Positions 48,871 through 57,757 of a DNA stretch of 64,000 nucleotides are shown here, piece by piece (the first letter of the stretch is position 1; each line of letters opens with the position of its first letter). Position numbers and translations under genes: made by a program. Origin of the DNA: Pseudomonas mandelii (lineage in GTDB: Bacteria; Pseudomonadota; Gammaproteobacteria; Pseudomonadales; Pseudomonadaceae). The stretch covers positions 273,939 through 337,938 of the forward strand of contig NZ_JAMYDU010000005.1 in assembly GCF_024138395.1 (NCBI RefSeq), given 5' to 3'. Under the pieces are notes generated by a model. That model saw only the letters and a program-made list of their open reading frames with translations, was not told the origin of the DNA and searched no databases.

Positions 48871-49637
48871 TGTTGCGAACGCAGAACCTGCAAATCCGGC
48901 GCGGTCGAAAGATTGTTCTCACGGACATCACCCTTGAACTCAAACCGGGCGAAGTCCTCGGCGTGCTGGGTCCCAACGGTGCCGGTAAAAGCACATTGCT
49001 TGGCGCCCTGTGCGGTGAATTGGAGGCGGACCACGGCAGTGTCTGGCTCGATGAGCGCGAACTGAGTCATTGGGCCGGGGCGCAGCGAGCCCAGCGTTTG
49101 GCGGTGTTGCCGCAGGTGTCGACCCTGGACTTTGCCTTTCGTGTCGAAGAAGTGGTCGGCATGGGGCGTTTGCCTCATCAAAGCGGCCGGGTTCGGGATG
49201 ACGAGATCATCGCCGCCGCGCTGCACGCGGCCGATGCGCAGCACCTGAGTGGTCGCAGCTATCTGGCATTGTCTGGCGGTGAGCGTCAGCGGGTGCATCT
49301 GGCGCGGGTGCTGGCGCAACTCTGGCCGGGGGAGGTGGGGCAAACATTGTTGCTCGATGAACCGACCTCGATGCTCGACCCGCTGCACCAACACACTACT
49401 CTGCAAGCGGTGCGCGAATTCGCCGATCGTGGCGCCGCGGTGCTGGTGATCCTGCATGATCTGAACCTGGCGGCACGCTATTGTGATCGACTATTACTGC
49501 TCGAAGGTGGGCGTCCCGTGGCGCTGGATACGCCGGAGCAGGTGCTGCGCCCGGAACCGCTCAAGGCCGTGTTCGGGCTGGAAGTACTGGTGCAGCCGCA
49601 CCCGGAGCGTGGGCATCCGCTGATCATCGCCCGCTGA
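48870..49637 (+). CDS. hmuV: Heme ABC transporter ATP-binding protein
   Basis: The protein is 255 aa. Walker A is [11 protein letters not shown], the signature is [15 protein letters not shown], Walker B is [13 protein letters not shown], and the switch His is in ILHDLN. It powers heme import with hmuT and hmuU. Confidence 0.95.
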   Translation: MLRTQNLQIRRGRKIVLTDITLELKPGEVLGVLGPNGAGKSTLLGALCGELEADHGSVWLDERELSHWAGAQRAQRLAVLPQVSTLDFAFRVEEVVGMGRLPHQSGRVRDDEIIAAALHAADAQHLSGRSYLALSGGERQRVHLARVLAQLWPGEVGQTLLLDEPTSMLDPLHQHTTLQAVREFADRGAAVLVILHDLNLAARYCDRLLLLEGGRPVALDTPEQVLRPEPLKAVFGLEVLVQPHPERGHPLIIAR

Positions 49638-49658
49638 GCATTTCATCGAGGTGAGAAC

Positions 49659-50525
49659 ATGCGTGTGATGGTGATCCTGGCTGTGCTGTTACTGAGTGCC
49701 TGTCAGCATGTGTCGGTGGTGCCGCCACCCGTCAGCGGCGAGATCCGGGACCTGCGCAGCGGTCAGACCCTGACGGCGCAGGAACTGCTTGCACGGTTAG
49801 CCAAGCCTTCGCGGTTAGTCATCGGCGAGCAGCATGACAATCGTGATCACCATCAACTGCAATTGTGGTTATTGCAGGCACTGAATGAGCAGCGGCCCCA
49901 AGGCAGCTTGCTGCTGGAAATGCTCACGCCGGATCAACAAGTGCGCGTCGATCATGTTCGGCAGTCTTCACCGCTACCGGCGGACTTGCCCAATGCATTG
50001 GCTTGGCAACCGGGTTGGGACTGGAATCTGTACGGGCCGATCGTTGGTTTTGCCCTGACTCAGCCGTACCCGTTGCTGGCGGCCAATCTGGACACGCTTG
50101 AAGTCCGTACTGTCTATGCCAAGCTGCCGACATTGAGCGGTTCGCGCTCCAACGCCCCGATGGTAAGGGAGACGTTACTGGCACAAATCAGCGATTCCCA
50201 TTGCGGCTTGCTGCCCACCTCGCAAATGCCCGCGATGCTGACTGTCCAGCAGCAACGTGACCGGCGGATGGCCGGGCGATTACTGACCGCACCTGCGCCT
50301 TCACTGTTGTTTGCCGGCGCATACCACGCGCGCAAGGATGTTGGGGTGCCGATCCATGTACAGGACTTGGGTGAGCACGAGGCGCCAACCGTATTGATGT
50401 TGGCGGAGCAGGGCGCCGAGGTCACGCCGGCCATGGCCGATTACGTCTGGTATACGCCCGCCACGCCGCCGCAGGATTACTGCGCGCAAATGCGTAAACA
50501 GTTCGGCAAGCAGTCAGGGCAGTAA
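49659..50525 (+). CDS. phuW: ChaN family heme-associated lipoprotein (PhuW)
   Basis: The protein is 288 aa. The lipobox LLLSAC puts the lipid on Cys15. ChaN-type motifs are VIGEQHDNRDHHQLQLW and LLFAGAYHARKDVGVP, where His/Tyr residues can bind heme. It follows hmuV by 21 bases, matching phuW after phuV in P. aeruginosa. The heme receptor and PhuS genes of that locus are not present here. Confidence 0.88.
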   Translation: MRVMVILAVLLLSACQHVSVVPPPVSGEIRDLRSGQTLTAQELLARLAKPSRLVIGEQHDNRDHHQLQLWLLQALNEQRPQGSLLLEMLTPDQQVRVDHVRQSSPLPADLPNALAWQPGWDWNLYGPIVGFALTQPYPLLAANLDTLEVRTVYAKLPTLSGSRSNAPMVRETLLAQISDSHCGLLPTSQMPAMLTVQQQRDRRMAGRLLTAPAPSLLFAGAYHARKDVGVPIHVQDLGEHEAPTVLMLAEQGAEVTPAMADYVWYTPATPPQDYCAQMRKQFGKQSGQ

Positions 50526-50548
50526 AACCTGGCGAGTTTTCCACAGGC

Positions 50549-50662
50549 AAAAAAAGACCCGGCAAGAGCCGGGTCAAATAACCGTGATTAGCCTGATGAG
50601 GAGATAATCCGAGAGTCCGAACCAAGGGCTTTTCAGAATATCGACCAGTCTCGCGACCAGTT
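50549..50662 (-). ncRNA. prrF: PrrF iron-responsive small RNA
   Basis: This RNA of about 114 nt begins AACTGGTCGCGAGA and contains the conserved core CTCCTCATCAGGCTAATCAC. It ends in a hairpin GACCCGGC-TCTT-GCCGGGTC followed by seven T on the minus strand. These are the hallmarks of PrrF, which represses iron-using genes when iron is low. It sits beside phuW, the same neighbour as prrF1-prrF2 in P. aeruginosa, but only one copy is present. Confidence 0.93.
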
Positions 50663-50663
50663 G

Positions 50664-50696
50664 TGATAATCATAGCGATTCTCATTACCAAGTCAA
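50664..50696 (-). promoter_or_regulatory. prrF promoter with Fur box
   Basis: On the minus strand the -35 TTGACT (50691-50696) and -10 TATGAT (50669-50674) are 16 bases apart. AATGAGAATCGCTATGATTA between and over them is a strong Fur-box-like sequence. Confidence 0.88.
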
Positions 50697-50794
50697 CCGC
50701 TGATTTTTAGTTTCTGCGAATTTCACTAGTTCCCGTGTTGAAGGTCCCGTAATCATTGCTCTTCAGGCTTGTTTGCTTAAGCGTAATTACCCAT

Positions 50795-51067
50795 TCAAAT
50801 CTTGTGGCGTGACGAGATGGCGTCCAGTTGTTTGTTCAAGGCTTCCTTGCGTTCGGCGGGAATGTCGTTCCAGTGAACGTCCATCAGTGCGCCTTCGATC
50901 GCATACAACAACACCTTGGAAGCCCGAAAACCGCGCGTGCGCACGGCCCGATAAGCATCCACAGCTCCCAGCCGACGCAAGTCCGATGCACTGTGGATGC
51001 CCACGGCATGCAGCCATTGCGCCGACGTCTTGCCAAGATTTTTCAGGTGTTGCAGTTCATCATTCAT
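50795..51067 (-). CDS. TfoX/Sxy C-terminal domain protein
   Basis: The protein is 90 aa. It has the helical TfoX C-terminal domain (LKNLGKTSAQWLHAVGIHSASDLRRLGAVDAYRAVR) without the N-terminal domain of Sxy. Its role is unknown; competence is not implied. AAGGAGG lies just before the ATG; a TTG one codon earlier is also possible. The 51068-51300 gap upstream shows no gene. Confidence 0.88.
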   Translation of the reverse strand: MNDELQHLKNLGKTSAQWLHAVGIHSASDLRRLGAVDAYRAVRTRGFRASKVLLYAIEGALMDVHWNDIPAERKEALNKQLDAISSRHKI

Positions 51068-51300
51068 CAAGCCTCCTTGCGACAGCCGAACGGTGCGTGG
51101 GCGAGCCTCTCAGCAGTGTAGCCATCAGTAGGAAAAGCGTGATTGTTTGGTCGGTTTCGACGCAAAAGCTTCTAAGAAGCGGGCTCAAGAAGCGGCTGCG
51201 AGTGCAGTCGGGAAGCGGGGGGAGGATTGAGTTTTCGGGGTAAAAAAAGTACAGAGTCCAGCGCAAAGCAGGGGCGCCGGACCTGATAGAAAGGTCGTTT

Positions 51301-51645
51301 TCAGCGGGTGCGATAACGCAGTCGCGTACCGAAATTCATCGACATCAGAATCTCATCGGCGCTCAGCTCTGGCGGGAAGTAGGCGCCGGAGATCTGTGCA
51401 TGAGCCAGGCTCGCACCTTCCAGCGAAGAGTTGCGAAAGTCGATGCCGCGCAAATCGGCAGAGCGAAAATAGGCATCGGTGAAGTCGACGCCGTCGGCGT
51501 TCAGTTCACGCAGATCGAGACCACGAAAGTCGCCACCGACCATGTCGATGGGGCCGGCTTTCGGGCGTTCATTGTTAAAGCCTGTGATGTCGTCTTTGTG
51601 CAGCAAGGCAAAAAGCGGGGTATCGAGAAGTTTCGGCTGGCTCAT
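51301..51645 (-). CDS. Pentapeptide repeat protein
   Basis: The protein is 114 aa. About ten A(D/N)LxX-type units span 38-90 (FRGLDLRELNADGVDFTDAYF, then RSADLRGIDFRNSSLEGASL), forming a short right-handed beta helix. Short pentapeptide proteins sometimes mimic DNA or bind gyrase; nothing here fixes the role. Confidence 0.88.
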   Translation of the reverse strand: MSQPKLLDTPLFALLHKDDITGFNNERPKAGPIDMVGGDFRGLDLRELNADGVDFTDAYFRSADLRGIDFRNSSLEGASLAHAQISGAYFPPELSADEILMSMNFGTRLRYRTR

Positions 51646-51736
51646 GTCGCATCACCTGATGGTTTTATGACGCCAGTATAGTGCCACTATTTGACAGCCG
51701 TGAAGCCGGTGAAGGCTTCACGGTTGAAATAGTTTC

Positions 51737-53293
51737 TTACAGGCCTGGCAGACGTTGGCGAATCTGCGCAACGACAGTATCGAGCGTGCCGCTTTCATTG
51801 GTCTGGACGCGTTTGCTGCAGAGAATTTCTGCTGGCGTCAGAGCCTCGCGGCTGGCTTGCTGGGCGGCGATAACGGTCAGGTTGGCGTCGGACGGATCGT
51901 TATTGTCTGCCTGACGTTGCTTCAGCCAGCTCTCGATCACCGCTTGCGGTGCGTCGCAATCGAGAATCAGGAACGGCGCGCCCGTGGCTTCGGCGATTTT
52001 TGCCGCGCCGTCGCGTTGGTCACGCTTGAGGTACGTGGCATCGACCACCACCGGGAAACCGGCATGCAAAATTACACCGGCAATTTCATGCAGACGGCTG
52101 TAAGTCGCAGCGCTGGCGTCGGCACTATAAATGCCGGCCTGCAGGTCATTCGGTACGGCTTGCTCACCGAATATACGCTTGCGCTCGACATCGGAACGCA
52201 AGCGGATGGCGCCCAGCGCTTCCACCAGGCGCATGGCCACGTGGCTTTTACCGACAGCGGAAACACCGTGGGTAATCGCCAGAAAACGCGAAGGAATGGT
52301 GCTGTAGCTTTCCGCCAGGTTGGCGTAGTTGCGGTACTGGCGCAGGGTAGTGGCGCGTTGCACCGGATCGGCCTCGGCCGGCATGCTGAACAGGCTGACC
52401 TTGGCGCGAACCAATGCGCGGTAGGCTTTATAGAAGTTCAGCAGCTCAAGGCCCTGATAGTCGCCGGTCAGCTCCAGGTATTGGCTGATGAAACGGCGCG
52501 CCAGGCTCTTCAGGCCGCGGTCTTCCAGGTCCATGGCCAGGAAACCGGTGTCTGCGTAAATATCGGTGAAGCGGAACGGTTCATTGAACTCGATGCAGTC
52601 GAAGATCACGACCTTGCCATCGATCACGGTGGCGTTGCCCAAGTGGATATCGCCGTGGCATTCACGAATGAAACCGTCGGCCTTGCGCTGGGCGAACAGC
52701 GGCTTGAGGCGCTCGAAGCTGCTTTCGGCCCAGGCTTGCAGTGCATCGAGTTGCAGCAGATCGGCCTTGTCGCTGAGGAACGGACGAATCTGTTCGAAGT
52801 TCTGCCGTACCGGCGCCATGACGCTGTCCGGCGTGCCGGCTTCGTGTTCGGCAGGTACTTTCGGCGCGCTGAGGTGGAACTGAGCGATTTGCTGCGCCAT
52901 CTCGTCGATGTGCGTGGTGGTCAATTCGCCATTGGCTTGCAAGGTGCTGAGCAGACCGTTCTGCGGGAACTGGCGCATTTTCAGGGCGTAATCGACGACC
53001 GGGCCTTCGCCGCCCAGTTGTGGTTCTTCGGCGCTGCCAGTGATCGGCAACACTTCCAGATACAAATCATGGGTCAGGCGCTGGTTCAGGCGCAGCTCTT
53101 CAGCGCAGAAATGCTCGCGAGCCTCAAGGCTGGTGAAGTCGAGGAAGCCGAAATTCACTGGCTTCTTCACTTTATAAGCGTAGGGGCCGGTGAGCAGGAC
53201 CCAGGAAATATGGGTTTCGATGACCTGAAACCCTTCTACGGGATGCGGGTAGAGGGCCGGGTTTTGCAGGGCAGCGATCAGGGACTGGCTCAC
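51737..53293 (-). CDS. APH-like and P-loop kinase fusion protein
   Basis: The protein is 518 aa. The N-terminal half is aminoglycoside phosphotransferase-like: HGDIHLGNATV is the catalytic loop and FDCIEFNE the metal-binding aspartate. The C-terminal half has Walker A GVSAVGKS and DATYLKRDQR, as in gluconate/zeta-toxin-type kinases. Such two-domain proteins are widespread in proteobacteria with no known substrate. The start is GTG at 53293 with AAGGA 6-8 bases upstream; the frame stays open to 53464. Confidence 0.85.
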   Translation of the reverse strand: MSQSLIAALQNPALYPHPVEGFQVIETHISWVLLTGPYAYKVKKPVNFGFLDFTSLEAREHFCAEELRLNQRLTHDLYLEVLPITGSAEEPQLGGEGPVVDYALKMRQFPQNGLLSTLQANGELTTTHIDEMAQQIAQFHLSAPKVPAEHEAGTPDSVMAPVRQNFEQIRPFLSDKADLLQLDALQAWAESSFERLKPLFAQRKADGFIRECHGDIHLGNATVIDGKVVIFDCIEFNEPFRFTDIYADTGFLAMDLEDRGLKSLARRFISQYLELTGDYQGLELLNFYKAYRALVRAKVSLFSMPAEADPVQRATTLRQYRNYANLAESYSTIPSRFLAITHGVSAVGKSHVAMRLVEALGAIRLRSDVERKRIFGEQAVPNDLQAGIYSADASAATYSRLHEIAGVILHAGFPVVVDATYLKRDQRDGAAKIAEATGAPFLILDCDAPQAVIESWLKQRQADNNDPSDANLTVIAAQQASREALTPAEILCSKRVQTNESGTLDTVVAQIRQRLPGL

Positions 53294-53411
53294 AGGCGAT
53301 CCTTCAGAGTCTGGGAAAAATTCAAGGCCGTCATTATGGCCGCAAGTCCGCCCGACGCAAACCTCGGCGGGCTTCTGTTGGGGATGAATAAAGTGCGTAT
53401 AATCCGCCGCC

Positions 53412-55730
53412 ATGACTCGTACTCGATCCCCCCGCACCCCCAAAAAACCACCTTCCAAGGGCATGCGCCCCTGGCTGGGCTGGGCCCTTAAACTCAGCCT
53501 GGTCGGCCTTGTGGTGCTTGCCGGGTTCGCGGTTTACCTCGACGCTGTGGTCCAGGAGAAGTTCTCCGGCAAGCGCTGGACCATCCCGGCCAAGGTATAT
53601 GCGCGCCCGCTTGAGCTGTTCACCGGCCAAAAGCTGAGCAAGGAAGACTTCCTCACCGAGCTCGATGCCTTGGGCTACCGACGCGAAGCCGTCAGCAACG
53701 GCCCCGGCGCGGCGGCGGTCAATGGCAATACCGTCGACTTGAATACCCGTGGCTTCCAGTTCTATGAAGGCATGGAGACGGCTCAACCTGTGCGCGTGCG
53801 CTTCTCCGGTGATTACGTGGCCGAGCTTTCGGCGACCAACGGGTCGAAGCTTTCTGTGGTGCGACTGGAGCCGCTGCTGATTGGCGGGATTTACCCGAAA
53901 AACCTTGAAGATCGCATCCTGATCAAAATCGATCAGGTTCCGCCGTATCTGCTCGAAACCCTGATTGCCGTAGAAGACCGGGACTTCTACGGCCACTGGG
54001 GCGTGTCGCCGAAGTCGATTGTCCGAGCCATCTACGTCAACACCTCAGGCGGCAAGATGACCCAGGGCGGCAGTACGCTGACGCAACAGTTGGTCAAGAA
54101 TTTCTACCTCACTAGCGAACGCAGCCTGACCCGTAAGCTCACCGAAGCCATGATGGCGATGTTGCTTGAGCTGCATTACGACAAGCGCGAAATTCTTGAG
54201 GCTTACCTCAATGAAGTGTTCGTCGGCCAGGATGGTCAGCGCGCGGTGCACGGTTTCGGCCTGGCCAGCCAGTTCTTCTTCGGGCAGCCTTTGTCCGAGC
54301 TGAAACTGCATCAAGTCGCTTTGTTGGTGGGCATGGTCAAGGGGCCGTCCTATTACAACCCGCGTCGCAACCCTGAGCGGGCGCTGGAGCGGCGCAATCT
54401 GGTGCTCGATGTTCTGAAGGAACAAGGCGTTGCCACGGCCGAGCAGGTTGAGGCAGCGAAGAAAATGCCTCTGGGTGTGACCACTCGCGGCAAGTTGGCC
54501 GACAGCTCGTTCCCGGGCTTCCTTGATCTGGTCAAACGTCAGTTGCGCGAAGACTACCGCGACGAAGACTTGACCGAAGAGGGGCTGCGAATTTTCACCA
54601 GTTTCGACCCGATCCTGCAGATGAAAGCCGAAGCCTCGGTCAACGACACGTTCAAGCGTCTGGCCGGGCGCAAGGGCTCCGATGAGGTTGAGGCGGCCAT
54701 GGTCGTGACCAACCCGGAAACCGGAGAAGTCCAGGCGATGATCGGCAGCCGTCAGGCGGGTTTTGCCGGTTTCAACCGGGCGCTGGACGCAGTGCGACCG
54801 ATCGGCTCGTTGATCAAACCGGCGGTTTATCTGACAGCCCTTGAGAAGCCGAGCCAGTACACGCTGACCAGTTGGCTGTCGGACGAATCCTTCTCGGTCA
54901 AAGGCGCGGACGGTCAGGTCTGGAAACCGCAGAACTATGATCGCCGTTCCCACGGTACGGTGTTCCTTTATCAAGGGTTGGCGCATTCCTACAACTTGTC
55001 GACCGCACGTCTGGGCTTGGCGGTGGGCGTACCGAATGTCTTGAAGACCCTGGCACGTCTGGGTGTGAGTCGCGAGTTCCCGGCGTTCCCGTCGATGTTG
55101 CTGGGTGCCGGTGGCTTGACCCCGATCGAAGTGGCGACCATGTACCAGACACTGGCCAACGGCGGATTCAATACGCCGATGCGCGGGATTCGCAGCGTAC
55201 TGACTGCCGAGGGCGAGCCGCTCAAGCGTTATCCGTTCCAGATTCAGCAGCAGTTCGATCCGGCGTCCATTTACCTGGTTCAGAGCGCCATGCAACGAGT
55301 CATGCGTGAAGGTACGGGCAGTTCGGTTTACAACGTGTTGCCGAAAACCCTGACCCTGGCCGGCAAGACCGGTACCAGTAACGATTCGCGGGACAGCTGG
55401 TTCGCCGGTTTCAGTCAGGATCTGCTGGCAGTGGTCTGGCTGGGACGCGATGATAACGGCAAGACGCCGTTCACCGGTGCCACCGGTGCGTTGCAGGTCT
55501 GGACCAGTTTCATGCGCAAGGCCGATCCGCTGCCGCTGGACATGCCGCAGCCGGACAACATTGTTCAGGCCTGGGTCGATTCGCGCACCGGTCAAGGTTC
55601 TGAAGGCAGTTGCCCAGGCGCGGTGCAGATGCCGTATATTCGCGGCAGCGAACCGCCTCCTGGCGCCGCTTGCGGTGGTGAAAACCCTGCTGAGTCGGTG
55701 ATGGATTGGGTCAAGGGCTGGATGAATTAA
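53412..55730 (+). CDS. mrcB: Penicillin-binding protein 1B
   Basis: The protein is 772 aa. One N-terminal membrane helix (21-42) is followed by a UB2H-type region, then the GT51 glycosyltransferase with catalytic Glu188 in VEDRDFYGHWG and GGSTLTQQLVKNFYL. The transpeptidase has Ser466 in SLIK, and KTGTS at 652-656. It polymerises and cross-links peptidoglycan in the periplasm. The next gene is an lpoP-like activator. Confidence 0.96.
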   Translation: MTRTRSPRTPKKPPSKGMRPWLGWALKLSLVGLVVLAGFAVYLDAVVQEKFSGKRWTIPAKVYARPLELFTGQKLSKEDFLTELDALGYRREAVSNGPGAAAVNGNTVDLNTRGFQFYEGMETAQPVRVRFSGDYVAELSATNGSKLSVVRLEPLLIGGIYPKNLEDRILIKIDQVPPYLLETLIAVEDRDFYGHWGVSPKSIVRAIYVNTSGGKMTQGGSTLTQQLVKNFYLTSERSLTRKLTEAMMAMLLELHYDKREILEAYLNEVFVGQDGQRAVHGFGLASQFFFGQPLSELKLHQVALLVGMVKGPSYYNPRRNPERALERRNLVLDVLKEQGVATAEQVEAAKKMPLGVTTRGKLADSSFPGFLDLVKRQLREDYRDEDLTEEGLRIFTSFDPILQMKAEASVNDTFKRLAGRKGSDEVEAAMVVTNPETGEVQAMIGSRQAGFAGFNRALDAVRPIGSLIKPAVYLTALEKPSQYTLTSWLSDESFSVKGADGQVWKPQNYDRRSHGTVFLYQGLAHSYNLSTARLGLAVGVPNVLKTLARLGVSREFPAFPSMLLGAGGLTPIEVATMYQTLANGGFNTPMRGIRSVLTAEGEPLKRYPFQIQQQFDPASIYLVQSAMQRVMREGTGSSVYNVLPKTLTLAGKTGTSNDSRDSWFAGFSQDLLAVVWLGRDDNGKTPFTGATGALQVWTSFMRKADPLPLDMPQPDNIVQAWVDSRTGQGSEGSCPGAVQMPYIRGSEPPPGAACGGENPAESVMDWVKGWMN

Positions 55731-55746
55731 GCAAAGAGGGTTTCAA

Positions 55747-56481
55747 GTGAACAAGTGGTTGATTCCGGCGGTGACTGCCGTGGTTTTGCTCAGTGGCTGC
55801 TCCACCGTACAGCGTGGTTCGATCCCGGTTGTGGATTCGGGCACTGCCGTCTCCAACAGCGAACGGATTTCGGCGAATGGCGGTTTCCGGCAGTCGACGG
55901 TAAAACGTCCTGCACAAGCCCAGACCCAGGCGATCCCGCAAGGTGACACTGGCGTTGTGGTGATGGTGCCGGGTGGTGGCGCCGTTTCCTCGGCACCGAT
56001 CAGCACTTCGCCAATTACCCCGGGCCCGATCACTCCGGGGCCGATCGATACCTCGCCGGTCCAGTCGGCACCGATCAATCAGGGCAGCTACAGCATGCCA
56101 TCGACGCCGAGCGGGATTCCTTCGACGAGCTCCGGCGGCCTGTCTGCCGATGAGCAACTGGACGGTCCGGTCCTGGCGTTGTTGACCACTGCCCAGCAGC
56201 AACAGGCCAGCGGCGACCTTAATGGCGCGTCCTCCAGTCTCGAACGCGCCCAGCGTGTCGCGCCGCGTGAGCCCCAAGTGCTTTATCGTCTGGCCCAGGT
56301 GCGTATGGCCCAAGGCGATGCGGCACAGGCTGAGCAATTCGCTCGTCGTGGTTTGACGTTCGCCAATGGTCGTCCGGCCCTTCAGGCCAGCTTGTGGGAA
56401 TTGATCGCCCAGGCTCGTGAGAAGCAGGGTGACTCCGCCGGTGCAGCGTTGGCGCGTCAGAAGGCCAAGGTCTCGCTGTGA
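55747..56481 (+). CDS. lpoP: TPR lipoprotein, LpoP-like PBP1B activator
   Basis: The protein is 244 aa. The lipobox LLSGCS puts the lipid on Cys19. A Pro/Ser/Thr/Gly-rich linker (about 60-135) with PITPGPI repeats could span the periplasm. A TPR-like helical domain follows (about 140-240). LpoP is a TPR outer-membrane lipoprotein encoded beside ponB that activates PBP1b in P. aeruginosa. The assignment rests on architecture and position 16 bases after mrcB. Confidence 0.82.
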   Translation: MNKWLIPAVTAVVLLSGCSTVQRGSIPVVDSGTAVSNSERISANGGFRQSTVKRPAQAQTQAIPQGDTGVVVMVPGGGAVSSAPISTSPITPGPITPGPIDTSPVQSAPINQGSYSMPSTPSGIPSTSSGGLSADEQLDGPVLALLTTAQQQQASGDLNGASSSLERAQRVAPREPQVLYRLAQVRMAQGDAAQAEQFARRGLTFANGRPALQASLWELIAQAREKQGDSAGAALARQKAKVSL

Positions 56482-56816
56482 TGGATGCACGCTTCCCGAA
56501 GATTGCCGAGCAGTTGCTGTTGATTGAGCGCGAACTGCGCGTCCAGGGCTGGTGGGACGAAGTCTCGCCGTCCGCTGAAGCGCTTTCCAGTGTCGAGCCG
56601 TTTTCGGTGGATACGCTGGATTTCGAGCAATGGCTGCAATGGATCTTCCTGCCAAGAATGAAGTCGATCCTGGAACTGGATCTGCCATTGCCTAACGCGT
56701 CGGGGATCCAGGAGATGGCCGAAATGGTCTTCGCCGCCCGCAACGTCCAGGGCAAGGATCGGCAGCTTCAGGTCTTGCTCAAAGAGTTCGACCTGCTGAT
56801 CACCGCCTCTCGCTAA
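56481..56816 (+). CDS. YqcC family protein
   Basis: The protein is 111 aa, all-helical and acidic, with the YqcC pattern WWDEVSPSAEALSSVEPFSVDTLDFEQWLQWIFLPRM. Function is unknown. The ATG overlaps the lpoP stop by one base (TGATG). Confidence 0.88.
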   Translation: MDARFPKIAEQLLLIERELRVQGWWDEVSPSAEALSSVEPFSVDTLDFEQWLQWIFLPRMKSILELDLPLPNASGIQEMAEMVFAARNVQGKDRQLQVLLKEFDLLITASR

Positions 56817-56828
56817 CTCCGATCCGTT

Positions 56829-56927
56829 GTAGGAGCTGTCGAGTGAAACGAGGCTGCGATCTTTTGATCTTGTCTTTAAAAGTCAAAATCAAAAGATCGC
56901 AGCCTCGTTTCACTCGACAGCTCCTAC
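56829..56927. repeat. Inverted repeat, GGAGCTGTCGAG/GATCGCAGCC type
   Basis: Long, nearly perfect arms begin GTAGGAGCTGTCGAGTGAAA and pass through CGAGGCTGCGATCTTTTGAT, with a short A/T-rich loop. It lies between convergent yqcC and DUF4124 genes. Confidence 0.93.
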
Positions 56928-56933
56928 AGGTAC

Positions 56934-57356
56934 CTACATGCAGTTTTTCGCAATCTGTTTCTGCGCTTCGGTGATGCGCTCCTGACGTTGTTGATCGGTC
57001 AGGCGGCGCATCTCACCGTCGACATCCTCTCGTAGTCGCGGATTATTCTGCAGTTGAGCCAGGTTCGTTCGGGCTTGCTCGCAGAATACTGTTAGCTGGG
57101 CTTGTTGCTCGGCGACCTGCTTTTTCACTTTGTTGTCGATGGCCCGTTGATCGCCTATCACGTTGCTGCGCGTTGGCGTGTCCGGTTTGCCGACGGGCGG
57201 GGCGGGCGTCACCACGAGGATAGACTCCTGGCCTGGGGGCGGTTGCGCATTGAAATGGGTAACGCCTTGGGCATCGACCCATTTATAGATCTGACCCGCC
57301 ATGCATAAAGGGCTCAGGCTGATCAGCAAGCCGGCGGTGAAGAAGAACGTTCGCAT
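56934..57356 (-). CDS. DUF4124 domain secreted protein
   Basis: The protein is 140 aa. A signal peptide (1 to about 20, ending LCMA-GQ) leads into the DUF4124 motif IYKWVDAQGVTHFNAQPPPG. A charged helical C-terminal half with two cysteines (FCEQ, KNCM) follows. Function is unknown. Confidence 0.87.
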   Translation of the reverse strand: MRTFFFTAGLLISLSPLCMAGQIYKWVDAQGVTHFNAQPPPGQESILVVTPAPPVGKPDTPTRSNVIGDQRAIDNKVKKQVAEQQAQLTVFCEQARTNLAQLQNNPRLREDVDGEMRRLTDQQRQERITEAQKQIAKNCM

Positions 57357-57757
57357 GCCATTTCCTTGTCATGGGTGCGCAATCGAAGCTAACACAGTTG
57401 CGGTTTAAAGGTTTTTTCTTGCGTTCTCATGCGCTTAGTTCGAATAAAGCACATTGACGGCTTGACTTGCGATGGGCGAAACAGAAGAATCCAAAGTCCG
57501 CTGTAGAGGGACTGCCAGAAGCAGACCCGCTCGGTAGATCATGAGGCGCACATCCGCGCCGACCTGTTACACCCGCAACGCGTTACCTCGCGCTGGGTGG
57601 GAAAGGCCCGCAACACTTGGGACGATCCCAATACTTGCTCAGTCAGTGCTGACGTAGTCGGCGACCACCGTCGCTCATGCTCTGCCGAGAAGTAAACCTA
57701 TTAAGACCCGTCCTCTTTGTATGTGGGCGGTATTCTGGCGTTTTAGAGGTGAACAAC

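Noticed and set aside
50773..51243. Plus-strand frame of 156 codons
   Set aside because: Antisense to the TfoX-domain gene, which has an AAGGAGG site and recognisable domain.
51755..53491. Plus-strand frame of 578 codons
   Set aside because: Antisense to the APH/P-loop kinase fusion; no domain recognised.
54045..55595. Minus-strand frame of 516 codons
   Set aside because: Antisense to mrcB, whose catalytic motifs are intact.
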